Shown here: positions 18,001 through 27,250 of the stretch, piece after piece
How the letters are laid out: each line of letters starts with the position of its first letter
Position numbering within the stretch: the first letter of the stretch is position 1
Source of the DNA: an uncultured Clostridia bacterium
GTDB taxonomy: Bacteria > Bacillota > Clostridia > Oscillospirales > Acutalibacteraceae
Direction: 5' to 3'
Assembly: GCA_946183365.1 (NCBI GenBank)
Contig: CAMHAH010000011.1
Coordinates: forward strand, 1 to 64,000
DNA length: 64,000 bases
Translations under genes and position numbers: made by a program
The notes under the pieces: generated by a model
Database searches by the model: none
What the model saw: only the letters and a program-made list of their open reading frames with translations
Told to the model about the DNA's origin: nothing

Positions 18001-18119
18001 GAATATAAATAAGAACTAAGAAATATGAAATAAGAACTGTCAAAAGCTCTGTTATCTATTCTATAGGTTCTCATTTTATCGAAAAAGGACTTAAACTTGT
18101 TAAGTCCTTTTTACGTCTA

Positions 18120-18195
18120 TGGAGCGGATGACGGGGCTCGAACCCGCTACCTCCACCTTGGCAAGGTGGCGCTCTACCAGATGAGCTACATCCGC
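18120..18195 (-). tRNA. tRNA-Gly (GCC)
   Basis: Acceptor GCGGATG, anticodon GCC in CTTGCCAAG, T-loop GTTCGAG, discriminator U, encoded CCA. The 119-bp spacer to tRNA-Cys holds no recognised gene. Confidence 0.96.
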
Positions 18196-18199
18196 ATAT

Positions 18200-18275
18200 T
18201 GGTGCCTCCGGACGGAATCGAACCATCGACACGGGGATTTTCAGTCCCCTGCTCTACCAACTGAGCTACAGAGGC
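18200..18275 (-). tRNA. tRNA-Phe (GAA)
   Basis: Acceptor GCCTCTG pairing with CCGGAGGC-side bases, anticodon GAA in ACTGAAAAT, discriminator A, encoded CCA. Four bases separate it from tRNA-Gly. Confidence 0.96.
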
Positions 18276-18280
18276 AAAAG

Positions 18281-18357
18281 TGGCGACCCGGAACGGGCTC
18301 GAACCGTCGACCTCTAGCGTGACAGGCTAGCGTTCTAACCAACTGAACTACCGGGCC
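18281..18357 (-). tRNA. tRNA-Asp (GTC)
   Basis: 77-nt tRNA with acceptor GGCCCGG, anticodon GTC in CTGTCAC, discriminator G as usual for aspartate, encoded CCA. Confidence 0.96.
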
Positions 18358-18360
18358 ATT

Positions 18361-18436
18361 TGGTGGGAACAATAGGGCTCGAACCTATGACCCTCTGCTT
18401 GTAAGGCAGATGCTCTCCCAGCTGAGCTATGCTCCC
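18361..18436 (-). tRNA. tRNA-Val (TAC)
   Basis: First gene of the array. Acceptor GGGAGCA, anticodon TAC in CTTACAA, discriminator A, encoded CCA. Its UAC anticodon would pair with the GUA specifier proposed for the T-box at 61706-61982. Confidence 0.96.
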
Positions 18437-18467
18437 ATTCGTTCGCCTCTTTATTTGCGACTTGTAT

Positions 18468-18496
18468 ATAATACAATATTCAAAAGAAAAAGTCAA
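18468..18496 (-). promoter_or_regulatory. Promoter of the tRNA array
   Basis: On the minus strand, -35 TTGACT (18491-18496) and -10 TATTAT (18468-18473) are separated by 17 bp, about 25 bp before the start of tRNA-Val. Confidence 0.75.
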
Positions 18497-18514
18497 GGGG
18501 TTTTTTCAATTTTT

Positions 18515-19393
18515 TCAAGATTTTTTATCCAGAAGCTCCCTCAGCTCGCTCTCTGTAAAGGTATAATGCTTGTTGCAAAAGCGGCAATCAGCCTCTGCCC
18601 CGTGATTCTCGTCTATCATCGCCTGTATCTCATCAGCGGGCATTGCGGCGATAAGACCGCGTATTTTCTCTTTAGAGCAGCCGCATACATATTTTACTTC
18701 AAATTCATCAAGCACCTCGACCTCAAATCCGTTCAGCGCCGCCTTGCACATATCGAGCGCCGACATACCCTTTGCGAGCATAGTGGTAACGGAATCGAGC
18801 GCCGAGACATTAGCCTCTATCTTATCTATAGTGCTGTCGTCAGCCCCGGGCAGAAGCTGGATAAGCAGTCCGCCTGAGAGCAGTACCTGAGAGCTCTCTT
18901 TATCTATCAATACGCCTAAAGCGCAGACGGTGGGTATCTGCTCCGAGGTAGCGTAATAATTCGTGATATCCTCGGCTATCTCGCCCGAGACTATCGGGAT
19001 CTTGCCGATATAGGGCTCTCCCTCACCGAAATCTTTCATTACGCTGACGATACCCGCGCCTACCGCCTCAGCGACATTCAGCTTACCGTTCTCATAATGA
19101 GTAGTGGTACAGGACGGGTTAGACACGAAGCCCTTTACATTACCGTTTGAATCCGCTACAGCCATAAACGCGCCGAGTTCACCGTCGCCCTCAAAGCGGA
19201 TATTGATACAGGACTTGGATGATTTAAGCTGAGCGCCCATCATAGAAGCAGCCGAAAGCAGCCTGCCCAGAGCGGCTGAGGCTACGGGGCTTGTATTATG
19301 TATAACGCTCGCCTTATAGGCTATATCGGTTGAATCTATCGCGGATACCATTACGGCTCCGTCTGATGTTATACATCTGATTATTTTATCCAT
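18515..19393 (-). CDS. hslO: Redox-regulated chaperone Hsp33
   Basis: Hsp33 holdase of 292 residues, a cytosolic chaperone switched on by oxidation. The four zinc-binding cysteines are all present as CGC (C237, C239) and CRFC (C270, C273). Length and N-terminal fold (EGDGELG, SNPSC) are typical. The start ATG has an AAAGGA site. It is the third gene of a run yerC-like, methyltransferase, hslO, all on the minus strand, with 27 bp between it and the methyltransferase. Confidence 0.96.
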   Translation of the reverse strand: MDKIIRCITSDGAVMVSAIDSTDIAYKASVIHNTSPVASAALGRLLSAASMMGAQLKSSKSCINIRFEGDGELGAFMAVADSNGNVKGFVSNPSCTTTHYENGKLNVAEAVGAGIVSVMKDFGEGEPYIGKIPIVSGEIAEDITNYYATSEQIPTVCALGVLIDKESSQVLLSGGLLIQLLPGADDSTIDKIEANVSALDSVTTMLAKGMSALDMCKAALNGFEVEVLDEFEVKYVCGCSKEKIRGLIAAMPADEIQAMIDENHGAEADCRFCNKHYTFTESELRELLDKKS

Positions 19394-19420
19394 TTTACGA
19401 TCCTTTCAAAATGCAAAAAA

Positions 19421-20179
19421 TCACTCTCTGTTGATAGCTGTGTTCATTCTCGCGACGAACACAGCGCGGTCAGCGGTATCTGAGAGTTCATCGGTAGTCA
19501 TATCGTTATAAACCGCAACGACCTCAAAGCCGGACTTGATAAGCATATCTTTGAGTTCGGATATCTCATAAGCGCGTTCCTTGAAGCACTCAGTACTGCG
19601 GCGATATATATTACCCTCGCGCTCAAATATATTAAGCTCTATATTTACGATATTATTTTCTTTTAAAGAATTTTGCCACACACAGTATACATCACCGGTA
19701 TCATAAACAAAGGTATTGTCGCCGAGTATCTCTCGGTGCTTATACACGGTGTTGACGTCAAACAGGAAGTATCCGCCCGAATTCATAAACAGCGCTACTC
19801 TGTCAAAGGTACGCTGCAGTTTGGATCTGTCAGTGATATGATTAAGGCTGTCGAGAGTGCATATACAAGTATCTATAGTACCGAAAAGATCGATATTCTC
19901 CATCTGTTGACAGAGGAACAGAATATCGAGCTCCTTTTCAGCCGCCTTATCGATAGCCTGAGAGAGCATATCATAAGAGCCGTCGATACCGTAGATATCC
20001 ACTCCCCTCTCCTTGAGCTCAACGGTGAGGGTTCCCGTTCCGCAGGCAAGGTCGAGAGTTATCCCCGGATCGTGACCGTATAAAGATAAAACGCTCTGAA
20101 TATAATCAGCGCGTTTTTTGTAGTCAACATTAAAGGTCAAATTGTCATAAAACTGAGAAAAAATGTGATAACCGCTCAT
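19421..20179 (-). CDS. Class I SAM-dependent methyltransferase
   Basis: Methyltransferase of 252 residues with the SAM-binding glycine motif LDLACGTGT at about 42-50, an acidic residue after strand 2 (GIDGSYDM) and later Rossmann motifs (CTLDSLNHI). The target is unknown; small-molecule or tRNA methylases are both possible in this broad family. Its ATG overlaps the stop of the TrpR-like gene by four bases (ATGA), so the two are translationally coupled. Confidence 0.85.
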   Translation of the reverse strand: MSGYHIFSQFYDNLTFNVDYKKRADYIQSVLSLYGHDPGITLDLACGTGTLTVELKERGVDIYGIDGSYDMLSQAIDKAAEKELDILFLCQQMENIDLFGTIDTCICTLDSLNHITDRSKLQRTFDRVALFMNSGGYFLFDVNTVYKHREILGDNTFVYDTGDVYCVWQNSLKENNIVNIELNIFEREGNIYRRSTECFKERAYEISELKDMLIKSGFEVVAVYNDMTTDELSDTADRAVFVARMNTAINRE

Positions 20180-20472
20180 TCTTCTTCCTTCATGCGTTCA
20201 AATACAAGGCCGTAACCCCCGGCGTTCTCATAATCAAGCGAACGCTTGACACGGCTGATGGTAGCTGTAGAAGCGCCTGTAGCCTCAACGATCTTGTTAT
20301 ATACCATATTCTTGTTAAGCATCACTGCCACGGCAAAGCGCTGAGAAAGCGCCTTGAGCTCAGGAATAGTGCATAAGTCCTTAAAGAAAGCCTCGCATTC
20401 CTCTTCGGTCTCAAGGGTCAGTATCGCTTTAAATAAATCCTTGGTAAACTCAGAATTAGGTTTTGCCGACAT
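20176..20472 (-). CDS. YerC/YecD-family TrpR-like DNA-binding protein
   Basis: Small regulator of 98 residues of the YerC/YecD branch of the TrpR superfamily. The central SQRFAVA segment and the helix-turn-helix EATGASTATISRVKRSL (about residues 65-81) are typical. I chose ATG 20472 because GGAG lies eight bases upstream; an in-frame start 30 bases earlier lacks a ribosome site. Target genes are unknown. It heads the run with the methyltransferase and hslO. Confidence 0.88.
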   Translation of the reverse strand: MSAKPNSEFTKDLFKAILTLETEEECEAFFKDLCTIPELKALSQRFAVAVMLNKNMVYNKIVEATGASTATISRVKRSLDYENAGGYGLVFERMKEEE

Positions 20473-20612
20473 ATTATTACTCCTTAATACACAATATAAC
20501 AAAACAATATTTTCTTACTTTACAATTTTAACACACGAAAACGCAAAAGTAAATAGAAATAAATATTAATCGCATAAATATTTATACGCAATTTAAAGTG
20601 TGATAACAGAAA

Positions 20613-20639
20613 ACCTCCGCGCCGAAAAAGCGCAGAGGT
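20613..20639 (-). terminator. Terminator after the rpoD operon
   Basis: The stem ACCTCCGCGC / GCGCAGAGGT (one mismatch) has a 7-nt loop and is followed on the minus strand by TTTCTGTTAT. It ends the run dnaG, rpoD, metallopeptidase. Confidence 0.72.
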
Positions 20640-20650
20640 CACAAAAAAGT

Positions 20651-21028
20651 TTATTTGATCGTATATCCCTTTGCTTCAAGATACTTGCTTATCTGTTCAT
20701 CGTCGAAATATTCGAGGTCATCGGCGCCGGCGAGGTACTCGTTATGATGTCTGAGCTCATGCACCAATATGCGCCTGAGTATCTCGCGGTACTCCTCGAG
20801 GCTCTTGTTTCGGTAAACGCGTATTATGCTGCCGTAGTATATCTTGATCGACTTGCCGAGATTATCACGGATATATACGCCCAGTATGTAGAGGTCGTTG
20901 TTCTGAGCGTACCAGTGATATCGAAAGCCGTCCTCGAGAACAATACCGCCGTTGAGCTCTCTGTAGAGCTCCGCGGGAAGCGACTCGGCTATCTTGTCAA
21001 GGATAGCACCGCATTCTTCGTATGTCAT
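20651..21028 (-). CDS. Zincin-like metallopeptidase family protein
   Basis: Protein of 125 residues of the small metallopeptidase family often found beside rpoD in Clostridia (MMP/TTHA0227-like fold). The HExxH zinc motif is HELRH at 90-94, followed by an acidic GADD (101-104) that could give the third ligand. No signal peptide, so cytosolic. It follows rpoD after three bases and is likely co-transcribed. No substrate is known. Confidence 0.82.
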   Translation of the reverse strand: MTYEECGAILDKIAESLPAELYRELNGGIVLEDGFRYHWYAQNNDLYILGVYIRDNLGKSIKIYYGSIIRVYRNKSLEEYREILRRILVHELRHHNEYLAGADDLEYFDDEQISKYLEAKGYTIK

Positions 21029-21031
21029 GGC

Positions 21032-22141
21032 TTAATCGAGGAAGTCCTTGAGCTTCTTGGAGCGAGAGGGATGGCGGAGCTTTCTGAGCGCCTTAGCCTC
21101 GATCTGACGGATACGCTCACGGGTAACGTTGAACTCCTTGCCTACCTCCTCAAGGGTGCGGCTTCTGCCGTCCTCAAGACCGAAACGCAGGCGCAGAACC
21201 TTCTCTTCTCTGGGAGTGAGGGTATCGAGGACCTCCATGAGCTGTTCTCTGAGCATGGTGTGAGAAGCGGCGTCAGCGGGAGCGGGAGCGTCGTCATCCG
21301 GGATGAAGTCGCCGAGGTGGCTGTCCTCCTCCTCGCCGATAGGAGTCTCAAGAGATACGGGCTCCTGAGCGACACGCATGATCTCGCGCACCTTATCGAC
21401 GGGCATATTCAGCTCTTCGGCGATCTCGTCAGCCGAGGGCTCTCTGCCGTTCTGATGCAGCAACTGTGAAGAGACCTTCTTGACCTTATTGATGGTCTCG
21501 ACCATATGGACGGGGATACGAATAGTACGAGCCTGATCGGCTATAGCTCTTGTGATAGCCTGTCTGATCCACCATGTTGCGTAGGTAGAGAACTTGAAGC
21601 CCTTGGTGTAATCAAACTTCTCGACCGCCTTGATAAGACCGAGGTTGCCCTCCTGGATGAGATCGAGGAAATGCATACCGCGGCCGAGATAACGCTTTGC
21701 GATACTGACGACCAGTCTGAGGTTAGCTTCCGAAAGGCGCTTCTTGGCGTTGACATCGCCCTCGCCTATCCTGATGGCGAGCTCTACCTCTTCCTCGGGT
21801 GTAAGAAGCGGAACTCTGCCTATCTCTTTGAGATATACCTTTACAGGGTCATCGATAGAAATATTCTCGGAACCGTCTGAGGATATAGGCTCAGAGCCGT
21901 CCTCACTCTTTATAGTCTCGTCTATATTGAGACCCTCTAACGACAGATCCTCATCTACGTCTGTCTCAACGATCTCGATACCCGAGGACTCAAGGGAGTC
22001 ATACAGCTTTTCGAGCTGTTCGGGGTCCATATCCATCTCACCGATAGCGTCAAGGATATCTTTATTGGTGATATTACCTTTTGCTTTCGCGAGATCGGTC
22101 AATTCCTTTAAAAGGCTCTTCTTATCGGCTGCTGCTGACAT
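21032..22141 (-). CDS. rpoD: RNA polymerase primary sigma factor
   Basis: Housekeeping sigma-70 factor of 369 residues. An acidic N-terminal region 1.1-like part is followed by [11 protein letters not shown] (region 1.2), region 2 with [13 protein letters not shown] for -10 recognition, region 3, and region 4 with [20 protein letters not shown] for -35 recognition. Of three in-frame ATGs I prefer the one at 22141, which has AAAGGA nine bases upstream. It follows dnaG after 44 bp, the classic primase-sigma arrangement of Firmicutes. Confidence 0.96.
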   Translation of the reverse strand: MSAAADKKSLLKELTDLAKAKGNITNKDILDAIGEMDMDPEQLEKLYDSLESSGIEIVETDVDEDLSLEGLNIDETIKSEDGSEPISSDGSENISIDDPVKVYLKEIGRVPLLTPEEEVELAIRIGEGDVNAKKRLSEANLRLVVSIAKRYLGRGMHFLDLIQEGNLGLIKAVEKFDYTKGFKFSTYATWWIRQAITRAIADQARTIRIPVHMVETINKVKKVSSQLLHQNGREPSADEIAEELNMPVDKVREIMRVAQEPVSLETPIGEEEDSHLGDFIPDDDAPAPADAASHTMLREQLMEVLDTLTPREEKVLRLRFGLEDGRSRTLEEVGKEFNVTRERIRQIEAKALRKLRHPSRSKKLKDFLD

Positions 22142-22185
22142 AAGCATCATTCCTTTCTTTTATCGCCTGAGTATTAAACTCGTCT

Positions 22186-23955
22186 TTACTGTTTTTTATC
22201 TTTGAGACTTGAGAAGAACGAAGTGAATTCTTCCTTAGTGCTGTTTCGGATCTGGCTTTCGGTGGGCTTGGATCTCTCATCCTTGATGATCCCGATGAAC
22301 TCATCCGCCGCCTCACGGGTATGTGGCAGATCCTTGTATGAATTGATTATATAATAAACCTTGGACTGCTCGTCCATGGTAAAATCAGCTGAAATGGATG
22401 TGGTAGGATCGAGGTTGTTCAATATTCTTTCAGAGAAATATGTATATAGCTTTCTGTTAAAATCTGTCAGGAAATCATCCGGCGTCAGCCGCTCATGTAT
22501 ATAGGTCAGCTTATCGGGATTATTGACCAGATAAGCTATGAGGTTCTCTTCGGCTGTAGCCGCTCTCAGCTTTTCGGCGTGCTGGGTGTTTACTCTGTCA
22601 TCACGCGCCGATATCTTCTTTTGCAGCAGAGCCGCCTCATCCTTGCGGTGTTTATAATTATTGCGCCGCATATTCCTGTTGATCTGTTCGGTGATAGTGG
22701 GCTTCGCGACATCTGTATCGTCAGAAAGCCGGGAGGCGTAAATATCGCGCTCCATGGGATTATCAAGCTCTGAGATCAGCTTTACGGCTTCGTTAAGATA
22801 ATCGAGCTTGCCCTGAGGAGTATTGATATCGAACATCGCCTTTAGCTTGAACAAGCGATAATCCATATCGTTACCGCTGTTATCGAGAACATTCTGAAAG
22901 GCGGCGTGACCTTTGTCACCGTGCTTTTTGATGAATTCGTCGGGATCCTTGCCGTCAGGTATAGCGATCACCTTTACCGTAAGTCCCGCCCTGCGTAGTA
23001 TATCTATAGCGCGGGATGTAGCCTTCTGCCCCGCCTCGTCAGCGTCATAGCAGATAATGACCTCTTTGCAATAGCGCTTCATAAGCGAAGCCTGCTCAGC
23101 CGTCAGGGCTGTACCGAGAGTAGCTACCGCGTTGGTAAAGCCCGCCTGATTGAGCGAGATGACGTCCATATAGCCCTCGCAAAGTATCAATGAATCCGAC
23201 TTTGAGTTCTTTGCGTTGTTTAATGAGAAAAGGTTTTGGCTCTTATTAAAAACCAGAGTATCCGAGGTATTGAGATATTTAGGCTTCTGATCGGTCATTA
23301 TACGACCGCCGAAAGCGATAACGTTGCCGCGTACGTCTATTATAGGGAACATTACGCGGTTATAAAATCGGTCGAGGACACTGTTGCCCGACCTCGACTT
23401 GAACACAAGGTTCGCGGCTATCATCTCAGCCTCGGTAAAGCCTCTCGAACGCAGATGATTGCCCAGAGCGAAACGCTCGTCGGGAGCGAAGCCCAGACCG
23501 AAATGACGGATAGTACTGTCTGCGAGACCTCTGCCTTTCAAATAACTGAGAGCTTCAGAGCCCTCGGGAGAGGTCAGCTTGGAATAAAAGAACCTCGCCG
23601 CCTCACGGTTGGCTTCATAAATCCTTGTACGGATCTTGCCCATAGAGTCGTCATAGCCGTCCTCAGGCATAGACATACCCGCTCTCTGAGCGAGGAACTT
23701 GACAGCCTCCATGTAATCGAGGTTCTCGATCTTCATCACAAAGGTGATGATATCTCCGCCCGCTCCGCAGCCGAAGCAATAAAAAGAGCCGTTCTCTGTG
23801 TAGATATTGAACGAAGGGGTCTTCTCACCGTGGAAGGGACACAGACCGACAAGATTTCGACCTCTGCGTTTAAGCTGCATATATGATGAAGCGAGCTCGC
23901 CGAGGTCGTTACGGTATTTTATTTCTCTTAAAAAATCATCCGATAATCGCGGCAT
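22186..23955 (-). CDS. dnaG: DNA primase
   Basis: DNA primase of 589 residues, making RNA primers at the replication fork. The CHC2 zinc finger has C39, H42, C60 and C63. The RNA polymerase core and TOPRIM domain (ILCEGYMDV near 260, then CYDADEAG) follow, with a C-terminal helicase-binding region. Length is typical. The ribosome site before the ATG is weak. First gene of the dnaG-rpoD run. Confidence 0.96.
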   Translation of the reverse strand: MPRLSDDFLREIKYRNDLGELASSYMQLKRRGRNLVGLCPFHGEKTPSFNIYTENGSFYCFGCGAGGDIITFVMKIENLDYMEAVKFLAQRAGMSMPEDGYDDSMGKIRTRIYEANREAARFFYSKLTSPEGSEALSYLKGRGLADSTIRHFGLGFAPDERFALGNHLRSRGFTEAEMIAANLVFKSRSGNSVLDRFYNRVMFPIIDVRGNVIAFGGRIMTDQKPKYLNTSDTLVFNKSQNLFSLNNAKNSKSDSLILCEGYMDVISLNQAGFTNAVATLGTALTAEQASLMKRYCKEVIICYDADEAGQKATSRAIDILRRAGLTVKVIAIPDGKDPDEFIKKHGDKGHAAFQNVLDNSGNDMDYRLFKLKAMFDINTPQGKLDYLNEAVKLISELDNPMERDIYASRLSDDTDVAKPTITEQINRNMRRNNYKHRKDEAALLQKKISARDDRVNTQHAEKLRAATAEENLIAYLVNNPDKLTYIHERLTPDDFLTDFNRKLYTYFSERILNNLDPTTSISADFTMDEQSKVYYIINSYKDLPHTREAADEFIGIIKDERSKPTESQIRNSTKEEFTSFFSSLKDKKQ

Positions 23956-24047
23956 AGCTGCTCTCTTTCTGCAAATTACCCTGCGAATACGGCAAAAGGT
24001 CGGTCATTCACAAGTCTTACACTTATTATTTACGCCAAATCTCTGTT

Positions 24048-24686
24048 TTACCCTTTATTTTTCAAAATATTATCAAAAAATTTTTTATCGGTCTCTGCCG
24101 CCTGATAGTTCCCCGACGATTCCACGCTGAGCGCCTTGTTGAACGCCGGGAGATTATCCTCAGGCAGATGAAAGACAAGAGACACATCGTCGGTAAAGGA
24201 TGAATCGTCGATACACCCGCCGAATTTAGAGATAAGAGACGGCATCTTACCGTACATGGTATAAGAACAGCTGAGCTCGCATACCGAACACATAATCATC
24301 TCTCGCTCGCCGGCGGCGTCTATAGCGAGCTTTGCGGCGGCTGAATACGCGCGCACCAAACCGCCCGCGCCGAGCAGAACACCGCCGAAATATCGCGTGA
24401 CCACAACAACGCAGTCGGTTATATCACGCTTGCGGATAGCGTCGAGCACGGGGATACCCGCTGTACCCTGTGGCTCGTTATCGTCGCTGTAGCGTGAGAC
24501 GCCCTCGTCCTTAATGACATATGCGTACACGTTATGACGAGCGTCCCAGTGCTTTGACTTTATTTCGTTTATAAAGGCGATCGCCTCGTCCTGAGTTGAG
24601 ACCGGCTTACAATAGCCGATGAAGCGAGAGCGCTTCTCAATAAGCTCATCAAAGGCGAATTCATTAACTGTCTTGTATGTATCCAT
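24048..24686 (-). CDS. YigZ/IMPACT family protein
   Basis: Cytosolic protein of 212 residues of the YigZ (UPF0029/IMPACT) family, with the N-terminal RSRFIGY and the central GVSRYSDDNEPQGTAGIP and TRYFGGVLLGAGGLVRAY signatures, plus a C-terminal ferredoxin-like domain. Its role is uncertain; eukaryotic IMPACT affects translation control. It is separated from dnaG by 92 bp and may be transcribed alone. Confidence 0.93.
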   Translation of the reverse strand: MDTYKTVNEFAFDELIEKRSRFIGYCKPVSTQDEAIAFINEIKSKHWDARHNVYAYVIKDEGVSRYSDDNEPQGTAGIPVLDAIRKRDITDCVVVVTRYFGGVLLGAGGLVRAYSAAAKLAIDAAGEREMIMCSVCELSCSYTMYGKMPSLISKFGGCIDDSSFTDDVSLVFHLPEDNLPAFNKALSVESSGNYQAAETDKKFFDNILKNKG

Positions 24687-24726
24687 AACGTAATAGACTT
24701 TCCTTAAGGAAGGCTCAAAAGATTAA

Positions 24727-24754
24727 TTAAGGCGGTACCCTTGTACCGCCTTAA
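24727..24754 (-). terminator. Terminator after rpmE
   Basis: The perfect 12-bp stem TTAAGGCGGTAC / GTACCGCCTTAA has a 4-nt loop and lies 10 bp behind the rpmE stop codon. Confidence 0.82.
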
Positions 24755-24763
24755 ACTCATAAA

Positions 24764-24967
24764 TTATTTGTCCATACCGAAACGCTTCTTGAAACGGTCA
24801 ACACGGCCGCCTGTATCAACAAGCTTCTGTTTACCGGTAAAGAACGGATGGCATTTGGAGCAAATTTCAACACGGATATCCTTCTTTGTGGAGCCGGTCT
24901 CAATTACATTACCGCAAGCACAGGTAATGGTAGTCTGGCCATAATTAGGATGGATCTTTTCCTGCAT
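24764..24967 (-). CDS. rpmE: 50S ribosomal protein L31
   Basis: Ribosomal protein L31 of 67 residues, zinc-binding (C+) form, with Cys16, Cys18, Cys36 and Cys39. Typical length. A GAGGTG ribosome site precedes the ATG. It is a single-gene unit with its own promoter and terminator. Confidence 0.97.
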   Translation of the reverse strand: MQEKIHPNYGQTTITCACGNVIETGSTKKDIRVEICSKCHPFFTGKQKLVDTGGRVDRFKKRFGMDK

Positions 24968-25009
24968 TTAATTCACCTCTTTCACACATAGCCGTGGTAT
25001 AACAAAGTA

Positions 25010-25038
25010 ATTATACTATAACAGTTTGCAAAATGCAA
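25010..25038 (-). promoter_or_regulatory. Promoter of rpmE
   Basis: On the minus strand, -35 TTGCAT (25033-25038) and a perfect -10 TATAAT (25010-25015) with a 17-bp spacer, about 40 bp before the rpmE start codon. Confidence 0.75.
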
Positions 25039-25093
25039 GACTTTTTTTATTTTTTTCAAAACATTCTGACCAATATCGCCCTATACGGCGCGA

Positions 25094-27208
25094 TCAGCTG
25101 AGTTTTTTCAGCTTATAACCCGCATTGATCTCTTCTATACTGTATCCCATTCCTCTGAGCTGCTGCAGGATATTATCCTTGTCCCAGTTAGAGCTCTTTG
25201 GCATAAAGATATATTTCGGCACCTTTTCGGGATTAAGCGTAAAATAACTCATCAACCTGTCAAACGAGGTCCGGTTCTCGCCTGAGAGCCACGCCGAATA
25301 GGTACCGTAGCTGAACTTACCGTTGCCGACAGCGAGATAAGGCAGAGTACTTATGCTCATGAACAGTATGTTGCCGGGCTCCTCGTTGCTGAAATCGTCA
25401 ACATAGTTGAGCAGCCACATCTGATACGCGGCGCCGTTCTCAGACGCCTTGATGCCCTTTGCGGGACCCTTTGTTATAGTAGCGGTGAGCTCACTCGGCG
25501 AATCGTCAAGGAACACTTCGGTCGCCTTAGAATAGACCTCGAGACCGAGCTGGAATGCAACGGCGGCTATCACACATACAGCGGCGATACGCTTCGTCCA
25601 TACTTTAAAGCTCTCTTTATCGGCTTCTGCCTTAAGCTCATTTATAAGCTGACCAAGGAACAGACAGCTCGCGACATTGACTACCGTAAACGCCATTGAT
25701 ATGACGTTGAACATCTGGTTCGAGCCCATATGGATACAGAAGGTATAGAGGATACCGGGCAGGAACACAGCCGCGTAGAGCTCCCGATCCTTCTTTTCAC
25801 ACAGGGTATAAGAGGTCAGACCGACGAAGAACAGCGGGAACATCAGCCAATTCCCGAGATCCTTTATCAAAAGTATCAAGGTCGACAGAGAGACTGCCGC
25901 TGAAACAGCGAGGTATATCTGACGGTGCTCCATCCTCTTTTTGTCGAGGATAAGCACAAAAAGCATGATATAGTAAGCGTAAGCAATATAGTTAAAATTC
26001 TCGTGTATGGTCAAAGCCGGGATAAAGATCGCAGCAAAGATACCTTTAGGTCTGTTGTCGCTGAGCGCGTAAGCGCATAAGGCGATCGGTAATAAAGGAA
26101 ATACAAGTACCTTTGAACCTAAATCTCCGTATTTATTCGGATCGGTCAGCATCATAACGATGATGATCGCCGAATAAACAGCAACGACGGCAGTAAAGAT
26201 AACAAAGATAAGCTCGACGACTTTTCGCTTGCCGTTCTTGAGACCGCGCTCGATAAGCACGGCGGCAAAGCATACAAGATAAATGATAAAGGGTATCCGC
26301 ATAGCGGGCAAGCCGTTCGCCGATGTCTTAAGGAAAGCGTCAACATTAGCGAAGTTATTATTATATGTCATCAGCTTATTCCAGATACTCGTGCTCTGAT
26401 GCTCGGGATCGCTGAGCATATACGGAATACTCTCAAAGAGTTTTGAAAAGCTCATTCGCGAGAACAGGAAGATCATGAACACGACAGCCAAACCGACTAT
26501 GCCGGCAGTAAAGTACAAAAAGCTCCTGCCTGAAAACATATCGCTCGATATGATCCAATCGCGCTCCAGTCTACACTTCTTCATAATTACATGAACAAGC
26601 ACGCAAACAGCATATATCACATAAGCTGACGCGAAATAAGGACAGCACAGAACAGCACCCGCGAGACAAATGCCCGAGATTATCAGAGAAGCTTTGGATC
26701 TGTCGTAATTTGCGGTAGCTAACAGTATACCGGATAAAACGATAAGGTCTATACCCATCGAATTATAACAAAGCTGCATTATATTATACGGCGCGAAGAT
26801 AAACAAAACGAAGCACGCAACAATGCTGAGCAGTCCTTTTTTATAGATACGGGTATAGATCACAACAGTAGTCGCGGCGTGTACAAAGACATAGAATATC
26901 CTCGAAGCGAGGATCAGTCCCTCTGTACCGATTATATGAGTATAGATCCAGACGAAAGGAAGCTGCAAAAATCCTGTCATGGCAGAAAGGTGCCATTCGT
27001 CTTTGAACGGGACGTCACCCATAGAATAACGGTGAGGAATTGTCAGATAAAACGATTCATCCAGACTGGGACTGCCGTAAAACGCCTTCCAGATCGCGAA
27101 TATCAAACCGCCAAGCATCAGAGCGGCAAACAAGATATGCTGACGGCCGTATTCGCCAGACAGCAAGCTGCCGCGGTTCTTAAGGATATTATCTTTTGTT
27201 TTACTCAT
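25094..27208 (-). CDS. Large polytopic membrane protein, possible GT-C glycosyltransferase
   Basis: Membrane protein of 704 residues with roughly a dozen or more transmembrane helices and a C-terminal outer domain of about 130 residues. The first loop after helix 1 carries an acidic pair in SLDESFYLTIP, as in GT-C enzymes that use lipid-linked sugars. The rest shows no motif I can name, so the assignment is tentative. It lies just downstream of a wall-peptidase-like gene on the same strand (42 bp apart), which suggests an envelope role. Confidence 0.6.
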   Translation of the reverse strand: MSKTKDNILKNRGSLLSGEYGRQHILFAALMLGGLIFAIWKAFYGSPSLDESFYLTIPHRYSMGDVPFKDEWHLSAMTGFLQLPFVWIYTHIIGTEGLILASRIFYVFVHAATTVVIYTRIYKKGLLSIVACFVLFIFAPYNIMQLCYNSMGIDLIVLSGILLATANYDRSKASLIISGICLAGAVLCCPYFASAYVIYAVCVLVHVIMKKCRLERDWIISSDMFSGRSFLYFTAGIVGLAVVFMIFLFSRMSFSKLFESIPYMLSDPEHQSTSIWNKLMTYNNNFANVDAFLKTSANGLPAMRIPFIIYLVCFAAVLIERGLKNGKRKVVELIFVIFTAVVAVYSAIIIVMMLTDPNKYGDLGSKVLVFPLLPIALCAYALSDNRPKGIFAAIFIPALTIHENFNYIAYAYYIMLFVLILDKKRMEHRQIYLAVSAAVSLSTLILLIKDLGNWLMFPLFFVGLTSYTLCEKKDRELYAAVFLPGILYTFCIHMGSNQMFNVISMAFTVVNVASCLFLGQLINELKAEADKESFKVWTKRIAAVCVIAAVAFQLGLEVYSKATEVFLDDSPSELTATITKGPAKGIKASENGAAYQMWLLNYVDDFSNEEPGNILFMSISTLPYLAVGNGKFSYGTYSAWLSGENRTSFDRLMSYFTLNPEKVPKYIFMPKSSNWDKDNILQQLRGMGYSIEEINAGYKLKKLS

Positions 27209-27250
27209 AGATAGTTTCCTCCCCGCATTTTTTATCGATCATTATACAGC

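Noticed and set aside
20600..21469. Long plus-strand frame opposite the metallopeptidase and rpoD
   Set aside because: It is antisense to two well-supported genes, has no ribosome site and no recognisable protein family; codon bias of rpoD explains its openness.
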